A stretch of 64,000 nt of DNA from Halieaceae bacterium (lineage in GTDB: Bacteria; Pseudomonadota; Gammaproteobacteria; Pseudomonadales; Halieaceae): the NCBI GenBank assembly GCA_902623175.1, contig CACNSR010000008.1, positions 1 to 64,000 of the forward strand. Direction: 5' to 3'. The notes under the pieces are model-generated. The model did no database searches. It was not told the origin of the DNA and saw only the letters and a program-made list of their open reading frames with translations. Below are positions 9,113-18,443 of this stretch, piece after piece. Positions within the stretch are counted from its first letter, which is position 1. Every line of letters starts with the position of its first letter. Made by a program: the position numbers and the translations under genes.

Positions 9113-11167
9113 TTACTCCTCTCCAGCTAGCGTCGGCACATCACTGAATCGCTCAAACCAGGCAAGCACTGCGTTTACTTTTGCAATCAATTGGCTTGGC
9201 CGGTATTCAATCCAATGGCCAGCTCCAGGCACTCTAACCAACGCTGTTTCAACGCCCTGAATCTGGAGGGCGTTAAAGTATTGTTCGGCCTCCCAGATAG
9301 GCGTTCGCCAGTCGTTCTCTCCAGTCATCAGCATAGTCGGCGTTGTGACATTGCCCACCAAAGACAAAGGCGAGTGCGACCAGTACTTCATTGGATTTTC
9401 CCAGGGGAGTTCGGTGAACCAATAATTTGCCATCAGCTTATCGAGGTCCGCCGTCAGAACGATACTGAGCCAATTAATCGCGGGGTTCACTGCGACCGCA
9501 GCTCGGAATCGATTCGTCTTGCCCACTATCCATGACGTAAGGGTTCCGCCACCGCTCCCTCCCACAACATACAGCCTCTGCTCATCAACAAAACCTCTTG
9601 AAACCACACCATCAACAATATCCATAAGATCGTCATAGTCATGGCTTGGAAAGTTGTTATCGATTTCGTGTGCGAACTCAGCGTCGTAACCGGTCGAACC
9701 CCGAGGGTTGCCAAAGACAACAATGTACCCAGCGGCCGCATAGAGCTGATTGTTTGCTGCAAACTGCGGACCGTAAGATGCCCAGGGACCACCATGTATT
9801 TGCAAGATCATTGGGTAGGATCGAGCCGGATCAAAATTGGGTGGCACCATCATCCAATACTGTATATCTCGCTGATCAACGCTCGAGCTAACCACGTGTT
9901 CTGTCGCCGGGACAAAGTGCACCGAATCGAGCAAGGCGCGATTAAAATCTGTAATAGTTTTCACGAGTCCGTCGGGCCCAATCACACCGAGTTCGGTCGG
10001 TCTTGTTGCATCGCCAACCGTTACCGCCACCACACCAGCTCGCGTTGAAAACTGCCCAAGGACATAAGGTTGGTCAAGCTCCCAACCGGCAAGCCTATCG
10101 GATAGCTTTGAGACGGCCCCATCACCTGAAAGCAATGCCAGAACGCTTTTGCCACGTTCCTCATACTGCACGTAATAACGCTTGCTATCCGGATGCCAGG
10201 CAAAGTCAACAACACCGTAATCGCTATTAAGCGGCACGGTTTCAACCTCTGATCCATCAACATTGGCGGTATAGAGCTGGTACTCATGATAGATGCTGGG
10301 CTGATCGGCATAACCCAGCCACGCTAACCGCTTGCCGTCAGGAGATATGCGGGGCATTTGATCGGGACCCGTCTGCGAGGTTAGCGCGGTCAGCCGAGCT
10401 GTGCGTATATCAAACCTGACAACATCGGTATCCCAAGGCTTATTGACGTTCGACTTAAGATTGGCGCTGAACAGTAACCCAGAGGAATCAGGCAACCACT
10501 CTAGAGGGCTGTCGATAGCAAAAGTGCTTTGTGTCACCTGCTCTGCCTTCCCGCCAGCAGTGGGCAACAAAAATAGCTGCTGACGAGCGGGAGGCAGATA
10601 CCCGACTCCGTCGACCCTAAATTGGGAACGCGTTTCAACGATAATGGGCTCGGCCCACTGGGCACCGTCTGGCGGGGTGAGCGGCTCGCCCAGCGTTTCG
10701 CGATCATGATTAACTGGCATGGTGAATGCCAGCCACTTTCCGTCCGGTGAGAAAGCAAGGTTGGTTGGCTCAATCAACGCCTCACCCAACTCGATTCTCT
10801 CGCCTGAATCCAACTGCTGCAGATAGAGGTGCGACTTGTCTCCCTGATAAGCGACGAACGCAATCGCTTTATTCGATCGCGTAAAAGCCATCGCACCTAC
10901 TGCATCAAATCCTTGGGATATTTGCCGCAGACTTTCTCCATCTGATTGAACGACCCACAGATCATTCCTGCGATGGTCAGTCATGATGTCCATAAAGTAG
11001 CGGTGGAAAGCGATGGCCTGCCCGTCTGGCGACAGGACAGGATTGGATGCATAGGCAATCTTAAATACGTCGTCTGACGAGAAGACTTCCTTTGCTTGGG
11101 ATAAAGACGCCATTGCCATCTGTAAACAGATGGCAATAAAGGTGCTACTGAGAATTCCGGTTCGCAT
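9113..11167 (-). CDS. Secreted S9 family peptidase (acylaminoacyl peptidase/DPP-like)
   Basis: A 684-residue serine peptidase of the prolyl oligopeptidase clan. After a signal peptide (ends near SLSQA) come about 400 residues of beta-propeller with repeated 'SPDGK.lAf' blades. The C-terminal alpha/beta hydrolase has VVGGSGGG (nucleophile S538), TGENDWRTP (D619) and PGAGHWI (H651), plus the QIHGGPWASYG oxyanion segment. I chose ATG 11167 because it begins directly with the signal peptide. An in-frame ATG at 11254 would place 29 polar residues before it. The gene lies between the CocE-like hydrolase and the TonB receptor, all leftward. The set could serve uptake and breakdown of peptides, but the substrate is not shown by the sequence. 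Confidence 0.9.
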   Translation of the reverse strand: MRTGILSSTFIAICLQMAMASLSQAKEVFSSDDVFKIAYASNPVLSPDGQAIAFHRYFMDIMTDHRRNDLWVVQSDGESLRQISQGFDAVGAMAFTRSNKAIAFVAYQGDKSHLYLQQLDSGERIELGEALIEPTNLAFSPDGKWLAFTMPVNHDRETLGEPLTPPDGAQWAEPIIVETRSQFRVDGVGYLPPARQQLFLLPTAGGKAEQVTQSTFAIDSPLEWLPDSSGLLFSANLKSNVNKPWDTDVVRFDIRTARLTALTSQTGPDQMPRISPDGKRLAWLGYADQPSIYHEYQLYTANVDGSEVETVPLNSDYGVVDFAWHPDSKRYYVQYEERGKSVLALLSGDGAVSKLSDRLAGWELDQPYVLGQFSTRAGVVAVTVGDATRPTELGVIGPDGLVKTITDFNRALLDSVHFVPATEHVVSSSVDQRDIQYWMMVPPNFDPARSYPMILQIHGGPWASYGPQFAANNQLYAAAGYIVVFGNPRGSTGYDAEFAHEIDNNFPSHDYDDLMDIVDGVVSRGFVDEQRLYVVGGSGGGTLTSWIVGKTNRFRAAVAVNPAINWLSIVLTADLDKLMANYWFTELPWENPMKYWSHSPLSLVGNVTTPTMLMTGENDWRTPIWEAEQYFNALQIQGVETALVRVPGAGHWIEYRPSQLIAKVNAVLAWFERFSDVPTLAGEE

Positions 11168-11284
11168 TTTTTTGAGACGCTCCCCTGTTGGCCATAATTC
11201 AGCCAACCGCTCCATCACGGAGGAGAGTCTTATCTCGCTAAGCCCCAATAGCAACAGACAGATAGGGTTATGCGAATAAAGCCC

Positions 11285-13538
11285 TTACTGGCCTAGCATA
11301 GCTCGCAGCTGTATCCCGATTGTCCGTGGACGAAGATAATTGGCACGGCCGTCGCCAAGTTCTGTTTCGATCCAAGTCAGTCCATCTTCGTTAGTGAGAT
11401 TCCGAGCAAAAACGCTCAACGATATTTTTTCGGTCACGTTGATGCCGGCGCGTAAATTGATCGTTGTGTAGTCACCGGCCTCGGGCCCTGCCTCCTGCAA
11501 GTTATTGAAGTACTCGCCAATATGCGTGACGTCAGTTCGAAGGTAAGTTGGACGACCCATAAGATCAAAGTCAGCCTGTAGCCCTACCGACATCTGGAAC
11601 TCTGGCGAGCCGGGAAGCCGATCACCTGACTCCCCCAACCCTGGCGCCTGATCAGTTAACTCGGCGCTCACATATGACAGACCGTAGTTCATACTCCAGA
11701 TGTCAGACATCAGCACTTGCCCCTCGATCTCGACGCCGCGGCTTTCTGCCTCGCCGGCATTCAAAGTGAGCTCGAAACCACAGTCGGCTACCTGGGCAAC
11801 GGGTATACCCTCCCACTCGACCTGATAGGCAGCCACATTTAGGGTCGCACGACCATTAGCCAGCACGAACTTCGCACCGATCTCAAAGCTGTCCAGTTCA
11901 TCGGAGGCGATCGTGTCAGGTATCGGCACACCCACTCCGTCAATCAGTCCATCACCATCGAAGTCGCAGACCTCAGGTGGAATCAACGGGTGGGGCCCGC
12001 CAAGTCGGAAGCCCTGAGCGAACGTTCCATACACAGTGGTGTTGTCGCTGGGGGTATAAGTCAATCCAAGCTTATAGGTATTTCCGGAGTCATCGCTAGA
12101 AAGTGAATTGGAAGTGAAGCCTCCGTTAAAAAGACCGTCATTTTGATCCCTGGCTGTTTGATCGAAATCGTAACGCCGGATACCGGCCACTGCCGACAGT
12201 GAGTCTGTTAGGTCAAACGTCACTTCACCAAAAAATGCGATCTGCTCAACTTTCTCGACTAGCGTGCTCTCGAAAAGCAACAAACCACCAAACGGATCTA
12301 GGTCAGGCTGCCCCTCAAATACAAAATCCTGGCCTAACGTTCTTTCTAGATCCTGGTAGAACGCACCAACCAAAAACTGCCATCGCCCATCGAACTGAGT
12401 ATTCAGCCGCAACTCTTGGGCAAAACTGTCCACCCCCCCCAGAATCTGCCAAGTAGAGCGGGATATCGTCCACACCCAATAGCGGTCCAAAATACATCCC
12501 TACATCCCGATCCTGGAGTTCTTCTGTCTCAGCTACCGACGTTGAAGATGTCACCACGAACGAACCTAAATTCCAATTTATCTCGAGATTCGTCAGATCA
12601 AGGTCCATCGTCAGCGCTTCGCCAGCCCCGGTTTGTCTTTGGAAAGGCGCGCGGCGAGTCTCTCCCAGCGCCATTAACGACTCTGGAATACCCGATTGCT
12701 CAATATCTTGCTGTATGTGGATTAAATTCGCTGTTAGGTTATCTGTTGGTTGCCACAACACAGATATCCTGCCGCCTGTGTACTGGTCACTTCCAACATC
12801 TTCACTGTCCGTGGTGACACCACCGAACGCACCTGCCCAGATCTGTTTATCCGGATTGCTGCCGGCAACATTCTCATAAAAGCCGCTGTTATCGTAATCG
12901 TAGGCAACAACACGAATCGCGAGCGTGTCTTTTATGACAGGCATATTGAGTACGCCTTGCAGCATCGTATTGTCATCGCCCCTGTCAGCAGTGGATGAGT
13001 ACTCCCCAACGATCTCTGCAGAGAAGGCAGTCAAATCTGGCTTGTTAGTGATCGCGCGGACGGTGCCAGCCATTGAGCCATCACCGTACAGCGTCCCTTG
13101 AGGGCCACGCAGCACCTCTACCCGTTGCATATCGATGTACTTAAGGTCCGGATTACCACCAAAGTAGCTTCCCAACCCTGTCACAGTAGCCTCGTCTATA
13201 TAGACACCTGTCGTCACATCAGTCTGTGGCGATGCAGACACCCCTCGCACGACAAGGCCATTGCGGCCCGCACCACGGTCCAAAAAGTTAACCGACGGCA
13301 CCGTGCGTAAAAAATCATCCATACCCACCATGCCGGATTTGATGATCAAATCGTCGGACGCCACAGAAATACTGAGCGCGGTTTCCTGAGCGCTTACATC
13401 GCCCCGTTTACTGGCGGTGACAACCACCTCCTCGAGAACCAATGCACCAGTCTCTGCATGGACAAACTGGGCGCTGCCCCCAGCAGCACAAAGTCCTGCA
13501 ACTGCGAATGCCAAGTTGAATTTCTTACCTGGAATCAT
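11285..13538 (-). pseudogene. TonB-dependent receptor, frameshifted in a G8 run
   Basis: An outer-membrane TonB receptor split into two frames. The N-terminal part has a signal peptide, the TonB box EEVVVTASKR and the plug with RGVSASPQ and VEVLRGPQGTLYGDGSMAGT. The C-terminal part carries barrel strands ending in PRTIGIQLRAMLGQ. The frames meet at a run of eight G on the coding strand (12433-12440). With seven G the protein would read ADSGGVDSFAQELRL and give one 750-residue receptor, a normal length. So this is a one-base insertion, caused by real loss, phase variation or a sequencing error. It is the far gene of a leftward group with the S9 peptidase and CocE-like hydrolase and diverges from the TetR gene at 13752. 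Confidence 0.85.
12433..12440 (-). other. G8 homopolymer, site of the receptor frameshift
   Basis: Eight consecutive C on the + strand (G on the coding strand). Removing one base restores an uninterrupted 751-codon TonB receptor frame. Such tracts slip easily both in replication and in sequencing. Confidence 0.85.
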
Positions 13539-13751
13539 AGATCTGCTCCAAAATATCTCGGTCGCTTAGTGGGCTACCGCCACCCCTTTTATGTATTGAT
13601 ATAAAGATACAATTTAAAAAAAAGGGGTATAACCTGTAAACAACTATGTTTTATAACGTTTTTTAATGTTTAATCGAGATTAGTGCAAGTTGTATTTGTA
13701 GTCAACTACAGTTATTTTCCCGCTGGGCAGTACTTTAGGTAGTGGAATTAG
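13539..13751. promoter_or_regulatory. Divergent control region between TonB receptor and TetR operon
   Basis: A 213-bp AT-rich region between genes transcribed away from each other. It contains the inverted repeat at 13697-13710 and several T/A runs fitting promoters in both directions. A TetR repressor encoded at its right edge makes shared control of both sides likely, but this is inference. Confidence 0.5.
13697..13710. promoter_or_regulatory. Candidate TetR operator (inverted repeat)
   Basis: TGTAGT-CA-ACTACA, a perfect 6-bp inverted repeat with a 2-bp spacer, 42 bp before the TetR start and inside the divergent promoter region. Position and symmetry fit a TetR-family binding site. The arms do not extend beyond 6 bp. 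Confidence 0.45.
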
Positions 13752-14411
13752 GTGGGATTGAGGCAAACAAACAGAAACGCGCGACGACAACACCTGATTA
13801 CTACTGCCGCGCGGCTTTTCTCATCCATGGGTTATCGGAAAACCACTATCAAGTTAGTTGCAGAACGGGCCGACGTCTCGCCGGTGACCATCTATAACCA
13901 TTTCGAGGATAAAACAGGGCTTCTTTTCGCTGTTCTAGCCGAAGAGGGTCAAGAGACGCTGCGTATTGGGGAAAGACTGATATCTGATAGACAGCCAAGA
14001 GATGCCACGGTGATTCATGAACTCTTGGAGCTCTACGTAGACCACCCCATGGAATTTATGAACAAATCCTGTTGGCGGCAGGCCTTGGCAGCGTCACTTG
14101 CCAGTGCACACACAAATTTTGCGAGAGACTACCGACTGATCGAAGCGCAATTTTTGCAACAAGTCATTGGGTTAATGCACAGCCTCCACCAAGAGACGCT
14201 ACTGAAGGCTAAAACTGACCCAGTGTCTATTGGAGAATTGATCTGGAATAACACCAATCAGATGTTTACTGAATTCATAGTTGATGAACCAATGTCGCTG
14301 GCGGAACTCCACAGCAAGCTAGCCAGGCAAACCCAAACCATTCTCGCTCTGTCACTGAGTTCTAAGGATGTGGCATCAGGCTCGGGCCACCAAAACAAGC
14401 GCGGCCAATGA
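13752..14411 (+). CDS. TetR/AcrR family regulator (first of a paralogous pair)
   Basis: 219 residues. The N-terminal helix-turn-helix reads AARLFSSMGYRKTTIKLVAE followed by VSPVTIYNHFEDKTGLL, a classic TetR DNA-binding domain. The rest is a helical ligand-binding domain. It starts at GTG 13752 and overlaps the GMC oxidoreductase gene by 4 bp (ATGA), so it is the first gene of the five-gene operon it probably represses. It is clearly paralogous to the TetR at 19855-20469, including an identical stretch YVDHPMEFMNKSCWRQ. The two regulators bracket the operon. Confidence 0.9.
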   Translation: MGLRQTNRNARRQHLITTAARLFSSMGYRKTTIKLVAERADVSPVTIYNHFEDKTGLLFAVLAEEGQETLRIGERLISDRQPRDATVIHELLELYVDHPMEFMNKSCWRQALAASLASAHTNFARDYRLIEAQFLQQVIGLMHSLHQETLLKAKTDPVSIGELIWNNTNQMFTEFIVDEPMSLAELHSKLARQTQTILALSLSSKDVASGSGHQNKRGQ

Positions 14412-16075
14412 ACATCACTCGGCGCCCATCTCTGTCTGCATACGACTACATCATAATTGGGTCTGGCTCCGCCGGGAGTACACTTGCAGCTCGCCTTTCT
14501 GAGGATCCAGGCAACAATGTACTGCTGATCGAAGCAGGGCCTAGCGATAGAAGTCTCTTTATTCAGATGCCTGCGGCGCTGGGCATTCCTCTCATGAAGG
14601 ACCGGTACAACTGGAAGTTTTTCGGCGCAAATGAAGATTTTCACGAGACCCAGTCCGACACTGGTGTTTACACGCCGCGCGGTCGTGTACTGGGGGGGTC
14701 CTCCTCTATCAATGGCATGAACTGGGTCCGGGGAAACCGAGCAGATTATGACGGTTGGTGTCACCGTGGCCTCGACGACTGGAGCTATGCACACTGCCTG
14801 CCGTACTTTAAGCGCAGCGAGCACTACCCGCAGGGTGATGCTGCATACAGAGGAACGGGTGGGGCAACAGAGGTAGTAAAGACCGAGATCAAAAATCCCT
14901 TATTTCAAGGCTTTCTGAGCGCCTGTTCTGAATATGGCGCCGCCTTAAACCCCGACCACAATGGCGCCCATCAGGGCGGCGCACATGAAACACAGAGAAA
15001 CGTTTCAAACGGCGTCAGGCACAGCGCATCTCAAGCCTATCTCCATGATCAGCCTCGAAAAGATAACCTTGAACTAATGCTGGAGACTCGCTGCAATGCC
15101 ATAAAACTGTCTCAAAATCGCGCTGTGGGAGTGACGCTTTATCGTGCTGGCGAAGAACTCAACATTGAAGTGGGCAAAGAGCTCATCATTTGTGCAGGAG
15201 CCATCCAGTCTCCGCATTTATTAATGCTATCTGGTATTGGCGATGGTGACGCACTCTCCAGCTGCGGAATACAGCCCAGACATCACCTGCCAGGTGTCGG
15301 CCACAACCTGCAGGACCACCCAGCCTGGTGCTTCGAATATGGTGCAAATAACCCCTCTGACTCAATAGCGGCTGAACTTCATGGCTTCGGGCGGCTAAAA
15401 ACCGGTCTCCAGTGGCTACTACAAAAAAGGGGGTTAGGATCCTCTAACCATTTTGAGGTTGGCGCTTTTTTATCGTTGATATCGAGCAGCGATCATCCTG
15501 ATATTCAACTTGAGTGCATTGCGATGCGAGGTGATTTTGCACCCGAGGGCATTAACATCTCGCCAGGATTTCAGTGCTTTGCCAGTCTTCAGCGTCCAAC
15601 CAGTCGCGGCAAGCTATGGATCGATAGTGCTGATCCCTTCAAGCCCCCGAAATTCCGTTTTCATTACTTAAGCACCATCGAAGACAAAGAATTGGCGCTG
15701 CACACAGTGAGTGCCATACAGGAAATATTTCACCAGCCGGCGTGGCGTGGCCGCCTCACGTCGGAGCTGTCTGGCGCCTCTAACCTTAACAGCAAAAAAG
15801 ATACCGCGCGCTGGTTATACAGTAAGGTCGAATCCAACTATCACCCATGCGGCACGTGCAGCATGGGCACCTCCCAAGACGCGGTAACCAATTCAGAAGG
15901 CAGAGTCCATGGCCTGGATAACCTGCGAGTGGTTGACGCTTCTATTATCCCCGTAATACCGGCAGGCAACTTGAACGCCATTACAATCATGATCGCAGAA
16001 AAAATCGCTGACAATATTCTCGGGCACGCACCACTGAAGCCCGAGTTCCCATGGTCTGAGCAGCCAGCCGCATGA
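14408..16075 (+). CDS. GMC family FAD-dependent oxidoreductase (alcohol/choline dehydrogenase-like)
   Basis: 555 residues, the usual length of choline or alcohol dehydrogenases of the glucose-methanol-choline family. The FAD dinucleotide fold is at the N-terminus (IIIGSGSAGSTLAARLSE), the GMC signature at RGRVLGGSSSINGMNWVRGN, and the C-terminal catalytic pair in NYHPCGTCSMG (His) and AGNLNAITIMIAEK (Asn). Members oxidise a primary alcohol to an aldehyde and pass electrons to the respiratory chain or oxygen. It overlaps both neighbours by 4 bp. With an aminotransferase at the end of the operon, an amino alcohol or similar small substrate is plausible. The substrate is not known. Confidence 0.93.
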   Translation: MNITRRPSLSAYDYIIIGSGSAGSTLAARLSEDPGNNVLLIEAGPSDRSLFIQMPAALGIPLMKDRYNWKFFGANEDFHETQSDTGVYTPRGRVLGGSSSINGMNWVRGNRADYDGWCHRGLDDWSYAHCLPYFKRSEHYPQGDAAYRGTGGATEVVKTEIKNPLFQGFLSACSEYGAALNPDHNGAHQGGAHETQRNVSNGVRHSASQAYLHDQPRKDNLELMLETRCNAIKLSQNRAVGVTLYRAGEELNIEVGKELIICAGAIQSPHLLMLSGIGDGDALSSCGIQPRHHLPGVGHNLQDHPAWCFEYGANNPSDSIAAELHGFGRLKTGLQWLLQKRGLGSSNHFEVGAFLSLISSSDHPDIQLECIAMRGDFAPEGINISPGFQCFASLQRPTSRGKLWIDSADPFKPPKFRFHYLSTIEDKELALHTVSAIQEIFHQPAWRGRLTSELSGASNLNSKKDTARWLYSKVESNYHPCGTCSMGTSQDAVTNSEGRVHGLDNLRVVDASIIPVIPAGNLNAITIMIAEKIADNILGHAPLKPEFPWSEQPAA

Positions 16076-17340
16076 GTGATGCTCGCGAAGAACGCTCCAC
16101 GGCGAGCAATGATGGCATGGAGCATGGTGATAACGACCTCGTGAACAGTGGCATCAATGAACTTGACCAGCCCAAAGCGATAGCTGCCGCCATCATTCTT
16201 GGTTTTGCAGGCACTGGCGTTGCAATGGGCATGCCCATGTTAGTGGGCTCACTAGCCGAATCGCTCAGCTTTAATGAGCAGCAATTAGGCTGGCTCGCCT
16301 CGTCAGACATGGGTGGCCTCTTCATTGGGTCCTTCATAACCGCTCTCGTGGTCGCCAGAGCCAATCGCCGCACGCTGGCATACGGCGGCTTGCTCCTTGT
16401 CATCCTGAGCAACTTTTTTTCCACTCAGAATCAGGAGTTACTGCCCCTCGTTCTGTGCCGGCTTGGCGCTGGAGTAGGCGCGGGCATATGCTACTCCACG
16501 TGCACAGCCAGCTTGGCTGGGAGCCAAAATTCTGCTCGAACCTTCAGCATTTTTCTTTTTGTACTGGTCACGATGAACGCTTTGATTTTCTATATTTTTC
16601 CGATGCTTGATGCAAAGTGGGGCGTTAATGGCATCTTTGCTTTCTACCTGATAGAAGCGATCCCCATTCTATTTGTGATACCCCTGCTCCCGCGATATTT
16701 CAGTGGCCCAAGCGATGAAGAAGAAAAATCAGAAGATACGATTGAACTCCTCAGCAAGGCTTCGATACCGCTGATACTCCCCAGACTGTGTCTGGCCGCC
16801 GTATTCAGTTTTTACATAATGGTCGGCGCTTATTGGGCGTTTATTGAACGGGCAGGCTCAGCGGCAAACGTCAGCCCAGAATTTGTATCAGGGTCGTTAG
16901 CATGGAGTCAGGTCTTCAGTTTATCGGCGGCCTTCCTTGCTGTGATTCTCGCGAAGCGCTTTGGGCAATCCAAGCCCTTGGTTTTCTCCCTACTCGCCAT
17001 CAGCATCACTATGCTGATGCTGGCAGCGCAGGTTGACTCGGCGACCTTCGTAATAAGCGTCTTCTCTTTCAGTTTTTTCTGGATATTTATCGACGTCTTT
17101 CAGTTGGGGACGCTATCTAATATTGACCCCTCCGGCCGCTATGCCGCGTTAGTGCCCGCGTGGCAGGGAGTGGCACAAGCAATAGCACCTTCCATAGCGG
17201 GCACTTTGCTTGCCTATCAAATGGGATACGGCGCAGTAATGACATTATGCGCGGCCGCATCTGCGAGCGCTGCAGCGATTTACCTCCACGTATACCGAGA
17301 ACTGCTGAACACGTCACCGGAACTCGCCAATGCGAGCTAG
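16072..17340 (+). CDS. MFS transporter
   Basis: 422 residues with about twelve hydrophobic helices and a charged loop in the middle (around residues 218-232, DEEEKSEDTIELL). The first 35 residues are polar and unusual for the family. It overlaps the GMC gene by 4 bp (ATGA) and ends 5 bp before the next gene. It would import the operon's substrate or export a product. The sequence does not show which, and I could not place it in a named MFS subfamily. Confidence 0.88.
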   Translation: MSDAREERSTASNDGMEHGDNDLVNSGINELDQPKAIAAAIILGFAGTGVAMGMPMLVGSLAESLSFNEQQLGWLASSDMGGLFIGSFITALVVARANRRTLAYGGLLLVILSNFFSTQNQELLPLVLCRLGAGVGAGICYSTCTASLAGSQNSARTFSIFLFVLVTMNALIFYIFPMLDAKWGVNGIFAFYLIEAIPILFVIPLLPRYFSGPSDEEEKSEDTIELLSKASIPLILPRLCLAAVFSFYIMVGAYWAFIERAGSAANVSPEFVSGSLAWSQVFSLSAAFLAVILAKRFGQSKPLVFSLLAISITMLMLAAQVDSATFVISVFSFSFFWIFIDVFQLGTLSNIDPSGRYAALVPAWQGVAQAIAPSIAGTLLAYQMGYGAVMTLCAAASASAAAIYLHVYRELLNTSPELANAS

Positions 17341-17345
17341 AGAGT

Positions 17346-18443
17346 ATGAATAGGCAGATATTCCGAAGAATTCTAATGCCAGGTCTCATTCTCCAATCGG
17401 TAATGATCGGCGGTGGATACGCCACGGGCCGCGAAATTGTGGAGTTCTTTCTCGTGCTGGGCCCAATTGGTGGATTACTGGCCATGGGGGTTGCTACGGT
17501 TGTTCTCAGCGTAATGGCGGCAATTTCCTTTGAGCTAGCGCGGAAGACAAAAAGTCATACGTATCACGCCTTTTTTGGGCAACTCTTAGGGCGAGGCCAA
17601 GTTCTGTACGAGCTTGGATATTTCCTAATGGGGCTACTGGTCATTTCAGTGATCGCTTCTGCCGCCGGGGAGCTTGCTCAAAAACATCTCGGGCTCTCTT
17701 CAAGTTTTGGAACACTAGGATTAGCGATCTTAATCGGGGTGTTGGCGATTTATGGCACGCATCTAATAGAGCGAGTGCTTACTGGATGGTCACTTCTTCT
17801 CTACGCTACCTATTTCGCCTTTGTCATTCTTTACGTCTCAGATTTTGGGGACGACCTCCTCAGCAATCTCAGTCAGCCTGTCGATGGCGAATGGTTTTAC
17901 AACGGCATTAAATACGTCGGCTTCAATCTATCAGTTATTCCGCTGATCCTCTTTTGTGTCGTCCACTTGCAATCCCGCAGCGACGCACTCACGGCAGGGG
18001 CGCTGGCTGGCCCCCTAGCGATGCTGCCAGCAGTTTTGCTCTATCTGCCGATGATCGCCAGCTACCCGGAAATACTTGAGGCTGCAGTACCATCGGACTT
18101 CATGATTGATCGCCTGGATCTGCGGTGGATGTCGCTCATTTTCTATCTAGTGCTTTTTGGCACTTTTGTTGAGACCGGCACAGCCTACATACACGCATTG
18201 AACGAGCGAATCGCTGAGGCTCAAAAAAGCAACGGCAGAAAGATGGCATTTTGGCAGAGAGGGGTGACAGTGCTTGTGGTGCTTATCGCCGCAAATGTTT
18301 TAGCCAATGAATTCGGATTAATACAACTGATCGCTGATGGCTACGGAACGCTGACCTGGTTCTTTATTTTAGTGTTTGCCATTCCACTGCTCACAAGGGG
18401 CAGCTGGCTAATTTTCAGCAATAGGGAAAACGATCATGCTTGA
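17346..18443 (+). CDS. YkvI-type membrane protein (APC-fold permease)
   Basis: A 365-residue integral membrane protein with about ten helices. The N-terminal MIGGGYATGREIVEFF matches the 'GaGfATGqEi.qFf' motif of Bacillus YkvI-like proteins, a poorly characterised permease family related to amino-acid transporters. The ATG at 17346 lies 5 bp after the MFS stop and leads straight into the first helix. A longer frame from 17160 would run inside the MFS gene and is not credible. The last 8 bp overlap the aminotransferase gene. A role in amino acid or amine transport fits the neighbours. Confidence 0.85.
   Translation: MNRQIFRRILMPGLILQSVMIGGGYATGREIVEFFLVLGPIGGLLAMGVATVVLSVMAAISFELARKTKSHTYHAFFGQLLGRGQVLYELGYFLMGLLVISVIASAAGELAQKHLGLSSSFGTLGLAILIGVLAIYGTHLIERVLTGWSLLLYATYFAFVILYVSDFGDDLLSNLSQPVDGEWFYNGIKYVGFNLSVIPLILFCVVHLQSRSDALTAGALAGPLAMLPAVLLYLPMIASYPEILEAAVPSDFMIDRLDLRWMSLIFYLVLFGTFVETGTAYIHALNERIAEAQKSNGRKMAFWQRGVTVLVVLIAANVLANEFGLIQLIADGYGTLTWFFILVFAIPLLTRGSWLIFSNRENDHA

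Noticed and set aside
11285-13538. Two separate TonB receptor genes
   Set aside because: The two frames join exactly at a G8 run, and removing one G restores a single receptor of normal length. The right-hand frame has no C-terminal barrel end and the left-hand one has no signal peptide or plug.
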